From JBCCCJ01 sp039029315 (GTDB taxonomy: Bacteria; Bacteroidota; Bacteroidia; J057): a DNA stretch of 64,000 nucleotides. Numbering within the stretch: the stretch's first letter is position 1; every line of letters starts with the position of its first letter. Made by a program: the position numbers and the translations under genes. Shown one piece after another: positions 8,335-17,303 of this stretch. Under the pieces are notes generated by a model that was not told the DNA's origin, made no database searches, and saw nothing but the letters and a program-made list of their open reading frames with translations. Location of the stretch: positions 62,001 to 126,000 of the forward strand of contig JBCCGK010000007.1 of assembly GCA_039029315.1 (NCBI GenBank). The letters run 5' to 3'.

Positions 8335-8501
8335 TAAGAGACTGTTTAGGAATCTGTGCTGAGAATTTTTATCGTGTATTTTTTTCTCAGGCAAGGCTCT
8401 TTTTTGTTCTCATAGTGGCGCTATGAGAACAAAAAAAGCCGCAGAATGAGGAAAAAAGACGCATACAAAAAATAAGTGACAGATGTTCAAACAGTCTCTA
8501 A
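8335..8501. mobile_element. MITE-like palindromic element with TAA target duplication
   Basis: The element proper (8338-8498, 161 bp) begins GAGACTGTTTAGGAATCTGT and ends with the imperfect inverse ACAGATGTTCAAACAGTCTC. It is flanked by TAA at 8335-8337 and 8499-8501. The whole unit folds back on itself, with a near-perfect centre (TTGTTCTCATAG / CTATGAGAACAA around TGGCG). It has no coding capacity. The 3-bp T-N-A type duplication and GAGACTG termini are compatible with mobilisation by an IS5-family-like transposase, which is inference because no such gene is in the window. Confidence 0.72.
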
Positions 8502-8753
8502 GAGAATCAGGTTTGTGAATGGAACTCTATTCGCCTGATAGACGGCTTGGGTAGAGGTATTGGGTATGGGGCTAGGGGTTGAATGAAACGCTTTTCAACA
8601 TAGCTTCATAGCCCATATCCCCAAAATAAACTGTCTGCAAGACTCATATAGCCAAATCTAACGCTGATTTGCATGGATTGATAAGCGGGATAAAAATCGA
8701 CAAAATGTCGAATTTCCCTTTTCCTATTTGATGACAATGAATCAGTGCAAATC
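8502..8753. other. Non-coding stretch with no identified feature
   Basis: This lies between the MITE-like element and the terminator of the minus-strand operon. The only open frame (minus strand, 8606-8821) is short, lacks a signal or recognisable domain and crosses the terminator, so I treat it as non-coding. Confidence 0.5.
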
Positions 8754-8792
8754 AAAAAAACACTGACCAGAATCTTTCGATCCTGATCAGTG
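8754..8792 (-). terminator. Intrinsic terminator of the 14263-8828 operon
   Basis: On the minus strand, CACTGATCAG / CTGGTCAGTG forms a 10-bp stem with one mismatch and a 12-base loop, followed at once by seven T residues. It sits 36 bp beyond the stop at 8828. Confidence 0.8.
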
Positions 8793-8827
8793 TATGTACT
8801 AGTCTCTCGCCAAATTTTCACATATCA

Positions 8828-9919
8828 TCATTGTTTCATAAACAGCGAAGAATATACCTTTCCTGTTTTTGATTCAATGACTTTTACAGAATAGACACCT
8901 GCTGGATAGGCTTCTACAGGCATCGTATAATCTTTCGTTCCCAACTCTACTTCAGACATCTTTAGAAGTGTTCTTCCTGTCATGTCCTGGACCTCAAGTT
9001 TGCACGGGAGCATTTCCTTTGCACCCAGATGCAGATTCAGATCGGATTGGGTCGGATTTGGAAATACAGTCAAGACTCGATTCGGGAAGTTGGTCATATG
9101 AACTTCTCGAATATCAGAATAGGAATAATTTCCGTTGAAATCTTTTTGTTTCAGTCGATAATAGAGAACAGATTGATCTGCTTTCTTGTCAATCCACTGA
9201 TACAATTTGGCCGAGCTACTGGTTCCCGCCCCTTCTACTTCACCGATTTTCACAAAATTCAATTGATCAGTACTTCGTTCAATTTCAAAGGCGGCATTGT
9301 TTTCTTCAGTGGCTGTTACCCAATCGAGTTGAACTGTGCGATCCCCGATTGGCTGAACTGTGAAGTCCAACCATTCGACAGGAAAGGCACTCAAGGGCTG
9401 AATATCAAAGGTCAGGAAAGGACTGACGGTTGAGGAAAAGCCATTTCCAGGGAATTCAACACTTGTTTCAGAATAAAAACTTGCTACGCCAGTAACTGTG
9501 AACTCGGCCTCAAATGCCAACGTGGGGCTTCCACCAGGAGAAAGTTTAATTGGACTTCCGCCCAGCGGGATAGAGGCGCCATACCAAACTCTGTGCTGGA
9601 ATTGGGTCCCTCCGTATTCCTTGGGAAGGAAGGCATCATTCATTCCTTCCACATGGATATGGAAGCCTGCCCCCCAGTTTGCCTCAAACCAGGAATTGCT
9701 AATGCTATTGAGGGAAGCAGTACCGCTTGTATAAGCGATGGAGAAATTTGCTGCCAGCAAATCGATATCTGTGCCCAAATTGTTCAACAGGTACAATCGC
9801 ACTGTTGCAATGGAGCCACTCTGTTCCGATTCATAGTATATCGTAAAGTCTTGTGCCTGCACCGAGAAGGAGGTGAGCAGGAGCAAAAGGCTGAAAGCTA
9901 TATATCTTAAAAACTTCAT
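8828..9919 (-). CDS. T9SS-sorted exported protein with possible cohesin-like domain
   Basis: The 363-residue precursor has a signal peptide (MKFLRYIAFSLLLLLTSFSV, cleavage near QAQ). About residues 23-175 form a beta-rich domain with the flavour of cohesin or other Ig-like scaffoldin modules (alternating strands VRLYLLNN, FSIAYTSGTASLNSI). The middle (about 180-275) is the 'FEIERS...YYRLKQKDFNGNYSYS' region often found before sorting tails. From about 286, FPNPTQSDL, MTGRTLL and YPAGVYSVKV mark a type A T9SS C-terminal sorting domain, so the protein should cross the outer membrane and be attached or released there. It lies 15 bp downstream of the dockerin-ended protein gene. The cohesin assignment is tentative. 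Confidence 0.85.
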   Translation of the reverse strand: MKFLRYIAFSLLLLLTSFSVQAQDFTIYYESEQSGSIATVRLYLLNNLGTDIDLLAANFSIAYTSGTASLNSISNSWFEANWGAGFHIHVEGMNDAFLPKEYGGTQFQHRVWYGASIPLGGSPIKLSPGGSPTLAFEAEFTVTGVASFYSETSVEFPGNGFSSTVSPFLTFDIQPLSAFPVEWLDFTVQPIGDRTVQLDWVTATEENNAAFEIERSTDQLNFVKIGEVEGAGTSSSAKLYQWIDKKADQSVLYYRLKQKDFNGNYSYSDIREVHMTNFPNRVLTVFPNPTQSDLNLHLGAKEMLPCKLEVQDMTGRTLLKMSEVELGTKDYTMPVEAYPAGVYSVKVIESKTGKVYSSLFMKQ

Positions 9920-9934
9920 GATCTATGAGATGAA

Positions 9935-12900
9935 TTATCTTGTTATACCAAATTTGAAGTAATTGCCTACGATGTTCGCCAGGTCTAGAGAATTGATGAC
10001 CATATCGAGATTCGTATCCCCAGAAAGGTACTGGAAAAGGAAGAATACAGAGATTACCTGACTATAGTCAAGTGAGTTGATTACTCCATCTCCATTTACA
10101 TCTCCAGAAAACTGTGCAACGGTACCGTCCGAGAGGGTAATCATCGGTGGATTTGGCATTCCTGCAGTTGTATAGGCAGCACCGGCTTGATTGAAGTCCT
10201 GGTCCAGTACTCGCCCCATTCTGCTCAGAGCAGCTTGTGTTCCAATATCCAGGTGGTTACGGAAGCAAACATTGATATAATAGGAAGCATCTGGATCTAG
10301 TCCATCTAGTTCCACAAGGCTGCTAGCATTACTTGCTTCTCTCAAAAGTCCGGTCTTGTCCAGAAGCACTGCTTCTTTCATGACAGTTACTGATGTCGAA
10401 GCATCGATGATTTCCAACAAGCCCCAATCCACAATGTCACTGATATCACTTCCACCTGCAATGGTTTCTCCTCCATTGTAATTCCAGGGATATCCGCCAA
10501 ATGGTTGTGTGGCAGGAAGCATATTGTTATTGGCCAAGGCAGTATTCATCTCACCAGTAGAAGGATTGTAAGCTGCCTGTAACACTGTTTTGATCGCCAC
10601 TTTTGGTGTGGGGGTACAGACATCCTGACATTCCTCGAAGCTTATTTTGATTTTGCCATTGCCGGAGTAATCGCCCGTATAGCTGAACTCTCCATAAGCA
10701 CCATGCTCTCCTGTCTCACGATTTGCTCCTGCACCGACCTGAAATCTTCTTTCGGAGGCACTTGGAGCATGCTGCGCCAGATTGATGACTTTGTTTTTGA
10801 ACCACTGCTTCCCGGTGAGGGTACTCTTCGAAGCATCAATTTCATAATAGTCCCAGGTTCGTTTGTTGAAGTTGAAATTGCCTGGCCATTGCTCACCGCC
10901 CATTGCTCTCCATTCTCCCCAGTCTTTGTAATCTTTGAACCAGATTTCTGCATCCCAACGCTGGTTGGAATTCTCTGAGTGGATCAGTTTCCCTTCCAAC
11001 AAAGCCGTTCCGTCAGTATAGACCACAAATTTGCGTTCATTTTCAGAGAAATAATACTTCCCAGATGTGGTTCCTTCCATGATATCGAGTTCGATGGCAA
11101 AGTCTCCATTCCCCATATCAAAATTCAGCGGCTTGCAAAGACTGTGAGCGCCTTCAACCACTTCAATCACAACAGAATTGGATTCCCGATAACTGGTACA
11201 TCCTGCTCTTCTGACACATCGGAGGAAATAAGTCGTTTCCGAGATTGGACCTGGATCATAATCCTGGCTATTGGAATTCGGAATCTGCGTCCATTGGTTC
11301 TGAGGCAGGGAAGGATCGGTGGTCTTCAACCAAAGAAATTCTAATGCTCCCGTCCCTGTACTTGGCAGATTGTTATTGGTGAGAGGATCTGGATCAAAAG
11401 GAGTGATACAGGTCACATCACCGCCATTGATAGAACCGCCGCCAGTAATGTTATCACATACGCCACAATTATCGATCATGATGGGCTGCGTGAGATCAGA
11501 TACACACCCAAATCTGTCAACACTCAAGGTAATGTCATAGGTACCAGGATTGTTCCAACTGACTTGAACACTTTGGCCCAAGGCAGAGGGAGGATTCCCA
11601 TTTTGGAAAGTCCAGCTATATGTGACAATATTTCCATTAGCCGTTTCGGCTGTCAGGGTTGTAGAGGTTGCATTACATACGCCACCAGGAACTGTGAATT
11701 CAGCTTTTGGGAAGGTCTTCACAGTGATCTTAATGACGTTGGAGTAAGCTCTTTCAGTACATCCGACACGTCTTGCACATCGCACCAACCAGCAAGTCTT
11801 GTCCACAAAAGGAGGATCAAAATCCGGACTATTGCTATTGGGCTCAGAGATCCACATCTCAAAGGGCAGATTCTTGTCGAGGGAGTAGAGCCATTCATAT
11901 TCATACACCTCAAGGCCGTTTTCAGGGAGCGTAACATTGGTGAGTGGGTCTGGGTCAAATGGACCGCAATTTTCCTGATCATCCTCAACTGTCCCGCCAT
12001 CCAAGAGCTCACACTCCTTGCGAATACCAAAGTCAACATCAGGAATGGTATCTCCTTCAGGCACATCATAGCAAACAGTCTGTCCGTTTGCATCTCCATC
12101 GGAATCTTTTGCCTCATCTCCTCCAGCATCCTGGGTCGTCAACTCATAATCAGAAGGTAGGCTGGAAGTTACCAACTCAACATAATAATCTTTGGATGCG
12201 TCCAGGCAGGAAAACAGATAGTAACCATTGGCATCTGTTGTGGTTTCTGCTAGATAATCATTGGCTCCAGGTGTTCCAGGCTGTCCATTGTTTTCGCACT
12301 CATATAGTCGGACTTGCACATTCTGCACACCAGTTTCTCCACTATCCTGAATGCCATCTCGATTGGAATCATGCCAAACAAAATCACCCAGTGCGCCTGT
12401 CTCAGCACAACCGAGAATTTTGATTTCGTCGACATCCCAAGCGGTGAGATTCCCACCATTGTTGATAGTGCAATAAGGAAGCAGCTCAAATTTGAAGGTA
12501 GTTGTTGTGGTCACAGTAAAATCAGGATCTGAACTGAAATCAATGTTTTCCAAAGACCAGGAAGAAGTCGTCATGAGATCTACCTGCTTGAAGACTTCTG
12601 TTCCATTCACAGTCACACGAACCCCATACTTGGAGGGAGGATTGTTTGTCCCATTATTGAATCCCGTACCTGAAGAATTGTACTGAATCCAGGTGTGAGG
12701 AGATTTTTCATAGAAACTCAGGCCTGATAGTGTCCCTGAGGCTCCGCTATTGGGTGTAACAGTAACTTCGAATCTTAAGGCATAGTTGGAATTATCAGTG
12801 AAGGTGCATCCGGTTGAGGATGAAATACAGATGGCAGGGTCTCCATCTACCCCGGGATTACAAGAATGTCCATAAGAACCCGATGAATTGTTTCTAAAAA

Positions 12901-14263
12901 CATTCGTCGCTGCTACAGATTGACAGGCTGAAGAATAAGGGTAGGTTGGGGTGAACTCAGAAAAATCACCTGAATTGGACCATGCTGCACACGCATCCAG
13001 GTCCCAATAGGCTAGCACATTGGAAGCGCAGGGTTGTGGAGGATTTTGGCAACTTGCCTCCGCATTGATATCACCATAGCCGGAATAAGATCCGTGGAAG
13101 TAAAACCACTGAGACAGTCCGTAAGCAGCATTCATGGCATTTGCGCCCATTCCTACCTGAAGACCATAGGTGAAGTCAGAAGGATTGTTGGACAGGTACA
13201 AGGTTTTTCCTGCAAATCCACCGAGACCTTCCATTTTGCTGGAAGTTCCATCCATTTCAAAATAGTCCCAGGTGGTTTCATCTCCCAAATGAGCATTTTT
13301 TGCCAATCGACCCAAGGCAGACCACATGGTCCAGTTTTTCTTATTGACAAATCGCATGGATACATCCCACTTGTAAGAATTGTCATCAAGATTCTCTACG
13401 ATTCCCTCAATGGTTGCAGATCCATCTGAATATTCGACAAACTGACCACCACTGATGAATTTGTACAATCTTTCGTCTCCACTGTCATGTCCAGGAAGCG
13501 GAATCCAGAATACCCGACCGGAAGATCCGTAATTCAGGACATCACAGGTTCTCACTACATGTGGAGAAGAAGATTGACTTCCCGTAGACATTCTGATTGT
13601 ATTGTCAAAGATCGCCCAACCGTCATTGGTCAGATTGGCAGCAGTGTTATCGTCCAGGAAAAAACCAATTCGATAAGCAGGTGCAGTCATTCCTTCCATG
13701 CTGGCTCCGGGTCGATAGCAGAACACCCCATACTCATCTGAGCTTCCCTGAACTCTGGCGATCTTATCGCAATTGGAGTTCGGCTTGCCCCATCGAATCG
13801 ATTCGGAAGGACTCAGCACAGTAACTGTACCTGACAGACCCTCCACCAATGGATGGCTAGGCAGGTCGATCGTCATTTGAGTTTGACTACTTGATGATCC
13901 CTGATGGGACCCATCATCGTCAACCATTTTCATGTCATCCAGCAACCATGGTTCGCTGACGATGACAGGAATGGTGACATCTTTGTACATCGTACCGATA
14001 TCACCAGAATTAATGGTGGATGAAATAAAGACAACATCCTTTCCGGCTGCATCTGCAGTGCTTGCAGGATAGGAAGGACTGCCCTTGGTTGTGATCGTAT
14101 ATCCCTGCGAGCTCAGACGATTGTAAATGGCCTGATCCCCGCTAGACATACTCCCAACATCGCTATCTGAAATAAATAGCACGTGTTGGCCGAACATAAG
14201 AGCAGGAAATCCACAGAAAAGAATCATTAGGTATGATCCCATTCTCAATTTTTTGGACAACAT
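9935..14263 (-). CDS. Giant exported multidomain protein with SdrD B-like, PKD and dockerin-like domains
   Basis: The chosen ATG at 14263 gives 1,442 residues with a signal peptide (MLSKKLRMGSYLMILFCGFP then ALMFGQ); an upstream start at 14356 would bury it. After an N-terminal ThuA/GATase-like region (HVLFISDSDVGSM, VIVSEPWLL) comes a ~140-residue module containing 'TTWDYFEMDG...LQVGMGANAMNAAYG'. The same module recurs near the C-terminus ('RTWDYYEIDA...FQVGAGANRETGEHGAYG'). Between them are a cysteine-containing beta domain, an SdrD B-like domain (GDFVWHDSNRDGIQD), two 'PFDPDPLTN...VRCARRVGCT' repeats and a PKD-like domain (SYSWTFQ-type motif, YDITLSVDRFGC). The end is a dockerin-type pair of EF loops (DVNGDGVINSLD, DTNLDMVINSLD). 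There is no T9SS tail. Probably a surface adhesin or scaffold component. Confidence 0.85.
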   Translation of the reverse strand: MLSKKLRMGSYLMILFCGFPALMFGQHVLFISDSDVGSMSSGDQAIYNRLSSQGYTITTKGSPSYPASTADAAGKDVVFISSTINSGDIGTMYKDVTIPVIVSEPWLLDDMKMVDDDGSHQGSSSSQTQMTIDLPSHPLVEGLSGTVTVLSPSESIRWGKPNSNCDKIARVQGSSDEYGVFCYRPGASMEGMTAPAYRIGFFLDDNTAANLTNDGWAIFDNTIRMSTGSQSSSPHVVRTCDVLNYGSSGRVFWIPLPGHDSGDERLYKFISGGQFVEYSDGSATIEGIVENLDDNSYKWDVSMRFVNKKNWTMWSALGRLAKNAHLGDETTWDYFEMDGTSSKMEGLGGFAGKTLYLSNNPSDFTYGLQVGMGANAMNAAYGLSQWFYFHGSYSGYGDINAEASCQNPPQPCASNVLAYWDLDACAAWSNSGDFSEFTPTYPYSSACQSVAATNVFRNNSSGSYGHSCNPGVDGDPAICISSSTGCTFTDNSNYALRFEVTVTPNSGASGTLSGLSFYEKSPHTWIQYNSSGTGFNNGTNNPPSKYGVRVTVNGTEVFKQVDLMTTSSWSLENIDFSSDPDFTVTTTTTFKFELLPYCTINNGGNLTAWDVDEIKILGCAETGALGDFVWHDSNRDGIQDSGETGVQNVQVRLYECENNGQPGTPGANDYLAETTTDANGYYLFSCLDASKDYYVELVTSSLPSDYELTTQDAGGDEAKDSDGDANGQTVCYDVPEGDTIPDVDFGIRKECELLDGGTVEDDQENCGPFDPDPLTNVTLPENGLEVYEYEWLYSLDKNLPFEMWISEPNSNSPDFDPPFVDKTCWLVRCARRVGCTERAYSNVIKITVKTFPKAEFTVPGGVCNATSTTLTAETANGNIVTYSWTFQNGNPPSALGQSVQVSWNNPGTYDITLSVDRFGCVSDLTQPIMIDNCGVCDNITGGGSINGGDVTCITPFDPDPLTNNNLPSTGTGALEFLWLKTTDPSLPQNQWTQIPNSNSQDYDPGPISETTYFLRCVRRAGCTSYRESNSVVIEVVEGAHSLCKPLNFDMGNGDFAIELDIMEGTTSGKYYFSENERKFVVYTDGTALLEGKLIHSENSNQRWDAEIWFKDYKDWGEWRAMGGEQWPGNFNFNKRTWDYYEIDASKSTLTGKQWFKNKVINLAQHAPSASERRFQVGAGANRETGEHGAYGEFSYTGDYSGNGKIKISFEECQDVCTPTPKVAIKTVLQAAYNPSTGEMNTALANNNMLPATQPFGGYPWNYNGGETIAGGSDISDIVDWGLLEIIDASTSVTVMKEAVLLDKTGLLREASNASSLVELDGLDPDASYYINVCFRNHLDIGTQAALSRMGRVLDQDFNQAGAAYTTAGMPNPPMITLSDGTVAQFSGDVNGDGVINSLDYSQVISVFFLFQYLSGDTNLDMVINSLDLANIVGNYFKFGITR

Positions 14264-14448
14264 GATTTGCCAGGAAGGGTCAAAATTAAGCGCCAAACCT
14301 TTGGATTTTGTAAGGCATAGTACAAGGCAACAATAAAGGTTGAATAAATATCCCATACGTTTGGTAAATTGAACTTATAGAGCATAAATACCCTCAAATG
14401 AATTGCACATGGAGTTCAGCAAACACTGACTCACATCGACAAGTCAAA

Positions 14449-14640
14449 TCAAGAATGGCTACACCGTGAGGGTTGATACCAAATCAACAGGAAGAAGGGA
14501 AGAAATGAGAAAAGGATGATCGGCAAAATGTGTGAGGAATTGTTCTGATTTACATTTTTGCCGGGATAGGAATCATCGATTTTAAACCATAGTGTGTAAT
14601 TGTAGGATAAATAAATACCAGCTAGAAGCAGAAGTATCAT
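14449..14640 (-). CDS. Possible small membrane protein
   Basis: A 63-residue frame starting with ATG has two hydrophobic segments (MILLLLAGIYLSY and ILPIILFSFLPFFLLIWY) around a polar Asn-rich loop. That is the expected look of a small two-helix membrane protein, and no other gene covers the spot. It has no recognisable family and no clear ribosome-binding site, so it could be chance. Confidence 0.3.
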   Translation of the reverse strand: MILLLLAGIYLSYNYTLWFKIDDSYPGKNVNQNNSSHILPIILFSFLPFFLLIWYQPSRCSHS

Positions 14641-14992
14641 AAAGTTACAAAAATTTCGATAAAATGCAATAAACGGTTCGCAAATGGTTCAACAATTGAA
14701 TAAAATTGATTTTTTACGAATGACCATTTTGCCCCAAAAAAGGAGCTGATAAAGTTCAATTTTTAACTGTTGACGCAGCCGCGCCTTCAAACAATTTGTG
14801 ATTGGTTACCAGGTGCAGGCTGTCTGCTCGATTGGTGACAGTCATTCAAGAGAGACCGTCAAGCTCTATACGCCTGATGGCATACAGGAATCGTCTGCCT
14901 CCTTCCATATGCAGGTTTTTGCCAAAACCAATGGATCATTCTATAGAAGCAAGAAAGCAACATCCCTTGTTCTGCATGTATTCCGGCTATCT
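14641..14992. other. Non-coding stretch with no identified feature
   Basis: About 350 bp, A/T-rich in its first half, upstream of the putative small membrane protein and beyond the stop of the oxidoreductase gene. Two overlapping plus-strand frames of 64-69 codons here show no domain or signal and are regarded as chance. No convincing terminator hairpin was found. Confidence 0.4.
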
Positions 14993-16429
14993 CTAGCTTC
15001 CCAATGACCAGCCTTCCCGATATTCTCTTCGGACATATTGATTGGCAGGCTCAAAATTGGTGATGCGCATATTCGGTCCATCCCACAGAAGTTTTTTCCG
15101 GCCGTCAAATTGAGGTCTGTTTCGATTATTCTTTCCAGTAACATGGAAGAAACTCCGAACTGCCAGATTGCCCATCAGCACAGTTTCAGTAAGGGGTCCA
15201 GAATAGTCAAAATTTGAACTTGGTTTGGGTCCTCCCATACATGCTTCCACCCAAGATGTTTGATGACCATCAATTCCACCTTCTACCCGATCTAGCACAG
15301 GATCTGGCTCTTTGAAGTCTTTCATCAGTTTTGTCGGGAGTAAGGTTGGGTTTCGGGCATAGACACTACAGGAGATCTTGCCTTTGTCTCCAACAAACAG
15401 GACACCCCCTCCTCCATCACCCATCATTTCTCCCTCTTCCAATTCTGGTGGGTTCCAGGGTTTAAGGCCTCCATCATACCATGTCAAGGTGACCGGTGCC
15501 ATGCTTTCTCTCGCTGGAAACTCGAAGCGAATCATGGTGGAGTTAGGAGGACTGTCCTGATAGGTTCGTTCCTGCCAGTTCTCCGTAAAGGTTGAGGCAA
15601 ATGCTTCGGCACTGTCAGGATATCCCAATTTCAGTGCTCTAAACGCAGGATCGATGATATGGCAAGCCATATCGCCCAAAGCTCCAGTGCCAAAGTCCCA
15701 CCAGCCTCTCCAGGAAAAAGGAAGGTAAGTCGAATGGAAGGGCCGCATCGGTGCAGGTCCCAACCACAAATCCCAATCCAGGGTCTTGGGAACGGTCATC
15801 TTCTCTGAGGGACGAACCAAGCCTTGTGGCCAGACCGGACGATTGGTCCAGCAGTGGACCTCTCGGACCTCACCAATGGTTCCTGCCCAAATCCATTCAC
15901 AAATTCGCCTCAGATCGTCGTTGGAGTTGCCTTGATTGCCCATTTGGGTTACAACACCATACTTCCTGGCGGCTTCAGTCAGCGTCCGTGCTTCATGAAT
16001 ATTGTGTGTCAGAGGCTTCTCTACATAGACATGTTTTCCTAGTTGCATGGCTGCCATTGCTGCCACGGCATGAGTATGGTCCGGGGAGCAAATGGTGACC
16101 GCATCGACGTCCTTATGAATCTTGTCCAACATCTTGCGAAAGTCTGTGAAGTCTTCCGCTTTCTTGTATTTCTTCATGGAGTCTGCAGCTCTCTGCTTGT
16201 CCACATCACACAATGCAATGATGTTGGCTTTTTTGTGCTTGCTGATCCCTCTCAGAACCCCCCTGGCTCGTCCTCCAGCACCGATGGCAGCAATATTGAG
16301 TTTGTCACTTGGTGCCACATAGCCGGGGCCTCCAAGGACATGACGAGGAACAATGACCAATCCTCCACCAGCCAGGGCAGATTTTTGGATGAAGGTACGG
16401 CGGTTGATGCCATGTGTTTGTTTAGACAT
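14993..16429 (-). CDS. Gfo/Idh/MocA family oxidoreductase with Tat-type signal
   Basis: The 478-residue protein begins with a twin-arginine signal (NRRTFIQK, Arg10-Arg11, then hydrophobic ALAGGGLVIV). A Rossmann fold follows (IAAIGAGGRA at 48-55, Asp in ALCDVD), and Glu137-Lys138-Pro139 is the family's catalytic/cofactor EKP motif. The C-terminal half has the usual mixed sheet with tryptophan-rich insertions. Exported members typically act on sugars with a tightly bound NAD(P) cofactor. It lies 26 bp downstream of a DUF1080 (3-keto-disaccharide hydrolase-like) lipoprotein gene. The pair suggests periplasmic 3-keto-glycoside chemistry, where the dehydrogenase oxidises C3 and the partner cleaves. 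The substrate is unknown. Confidence 0.9.
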   Translation of the reverse strand: MSKQTHGINRRTFIQKSALAGGGLVIVPRHVLGGPGYVAPSDKLNIAAIGAGGRARGVLRGISKHKKANIIALCDVDKQRAADSMKKYKKAEDFTDFRKMLDKIHKDVDAVTICSPDHTHAVAAMAAMQLGKHVYVEKPLTHNIHEARTLTEAARKYGVVTQMGNQGNSNDDLRRICEWIWAGTIGEVREVHCWTNRPVWPQGLVRPSEKMTVPKTLDWDLWLGPAPMRPFHSTYLPFSWRGWWDFGTGALGDMACHIIDPAFRALKLGYPDSAEAFASTFTENWQERTYQDSPPNSTMIRFEFPARESMAPVTLTWYDGGLKPWNPPELEEGEMMGDGGGGVLFVGDKGKISCSVYARNPTLLPTKLMKDFKEPDPVLDRVEGGIDGHQTSWVEACMGGPKPSSNFDYSGPLTETVLMGNLAVRSFFHVTGKNNRNRPQFDGRKKLLWDGPNMRITNFEPANQYVRREYREGWSLGS

Positions 16430-16455
16430 GATGATAACTTAGGCTTGTAATAATT

Positions 16456-17172
16456 TTACAATTCTTTGATTCGGATATTTCTATACCATACTTCATCCCC
16501 ATGATCCTGAAGTGCAATGTGGCCTTTGCCAGCACGACCATACATGGGCCATTTGGTAAATTTGCTCTTGGCATATTGAGCTTGCCATTCTGGACTTTGA
16601 AGCTGATATTCAACGACTTTTGTACCATTGAGCCAATGCTCCACATGTCCCTTGTTTACAATCAGCTTGAAATTGTTCCACTCTCCTACTGCCTTCACAG
16701 TCTCGACAGAACAGGCTTGCAGATCATAATTGTCTCCTGCCCGATGCGTATGGATCTGCCCATCTTTATGGCCATCATTGTCCAGAACTTGAATTTCAGG
16801 GCCAGAATGATACACTTTTCCCAAAGAATCGGCTTCCACAACATGAAAGAAGATTCCGCTATTCCCATTGGGGGATATTTTCCAATCCAGCTCCAACTCA
16901 AAGCTTTCGTATTGTTTCTTGCTAATGATATCCCCTCCTTTTTTTCCTGTCAAACTCAATACACCATCTTTGAGTTCCCATTGAGGATTCAGTGTTTTGG
17001 ATTTGTAGTTTCTCCAATGGTTCGACAGATCTCCATCGAGCAAGGATACCCATCCATCAACAGCTGGGGTCTGATCAACAGAAGGCTCAGATTGGGGATT
17101 GGTTGATTTTTTTGCGCAGCCTAGCCATAGGACTGACAGGAGGAGTAAAGTAGATAGTTTTGTGAACGTCAT
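16456..17172 (-). CDS. DUF1080 / 3-keto-disaccharide hydrolase-like lipoprotein
   Basis: The 238-residue protein has a lipoprotein signal (MTFTKLSTLLLLSVLWLGC, Cys19). One jellyroll-type domain follows with hallmarks of the DUF1080 family: W-V-S-L-L-D-G-D at the start, W-x-x-K-D-G-V-L-S-L, F-E-L-E-L-D-W-K-I-S-P-N-G-N-S-G-I-F-F, and G-P-E-I-Q-V-L-D-N. The family is named for 3-keto-disaccharide hydrolysis and is widely paired with Gfo/Idh/MocA proteins. This gene comes first, so the two are probably cotranscribed. The exact glycoside cannot be told from sequence. Confidence 0.9.
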   Translation of the reverse strand: MTFTKLSTLLLLSVLWLGCAKKSTNPQSEPSVDQTPAVDGWVSLLDGDLSNHWRNYKSKTLNPQWELKDGVLSLTGKKGGDIISKKQYESFELELDWKISPNGNSGIFFHVVEADSLGKVYHSGPEIQVLDNDGHKDGQIHTHRAGDNYDLQACSVETVKAVGEWNNFKLIVNKGHVEHWLNGTKVVEYQLQSPEWQAQYAKSKFTKWPMYGRAGKGHIALQDHGDEVWYRNIRIKEL

Positions 17173-17303
17173 TTTTGTAAGTAGGTAAAAGAAAGGTACT
17201 ATTTATCTTCCATTATCCATCATCTCACCTGGGGCAAAACGATTGCGGAATATCAGAACAAATTGATGCCTATGTCAACCAATGATTGCCTGGACCTGTA
17301 CGA

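Noticed and set aside
8606..8821. 71-codon minus-strand open frame
   Set aside because: It overlaps a strong terminator hairpin, has no signal or domain, and is not spaced like a gene.
14798..15007. Overlapping plus-strand frames of 64-69 codons
   Set aside because: They run into the 3' end of the oxidoreductase gene on the other strand and show no protein-like features.
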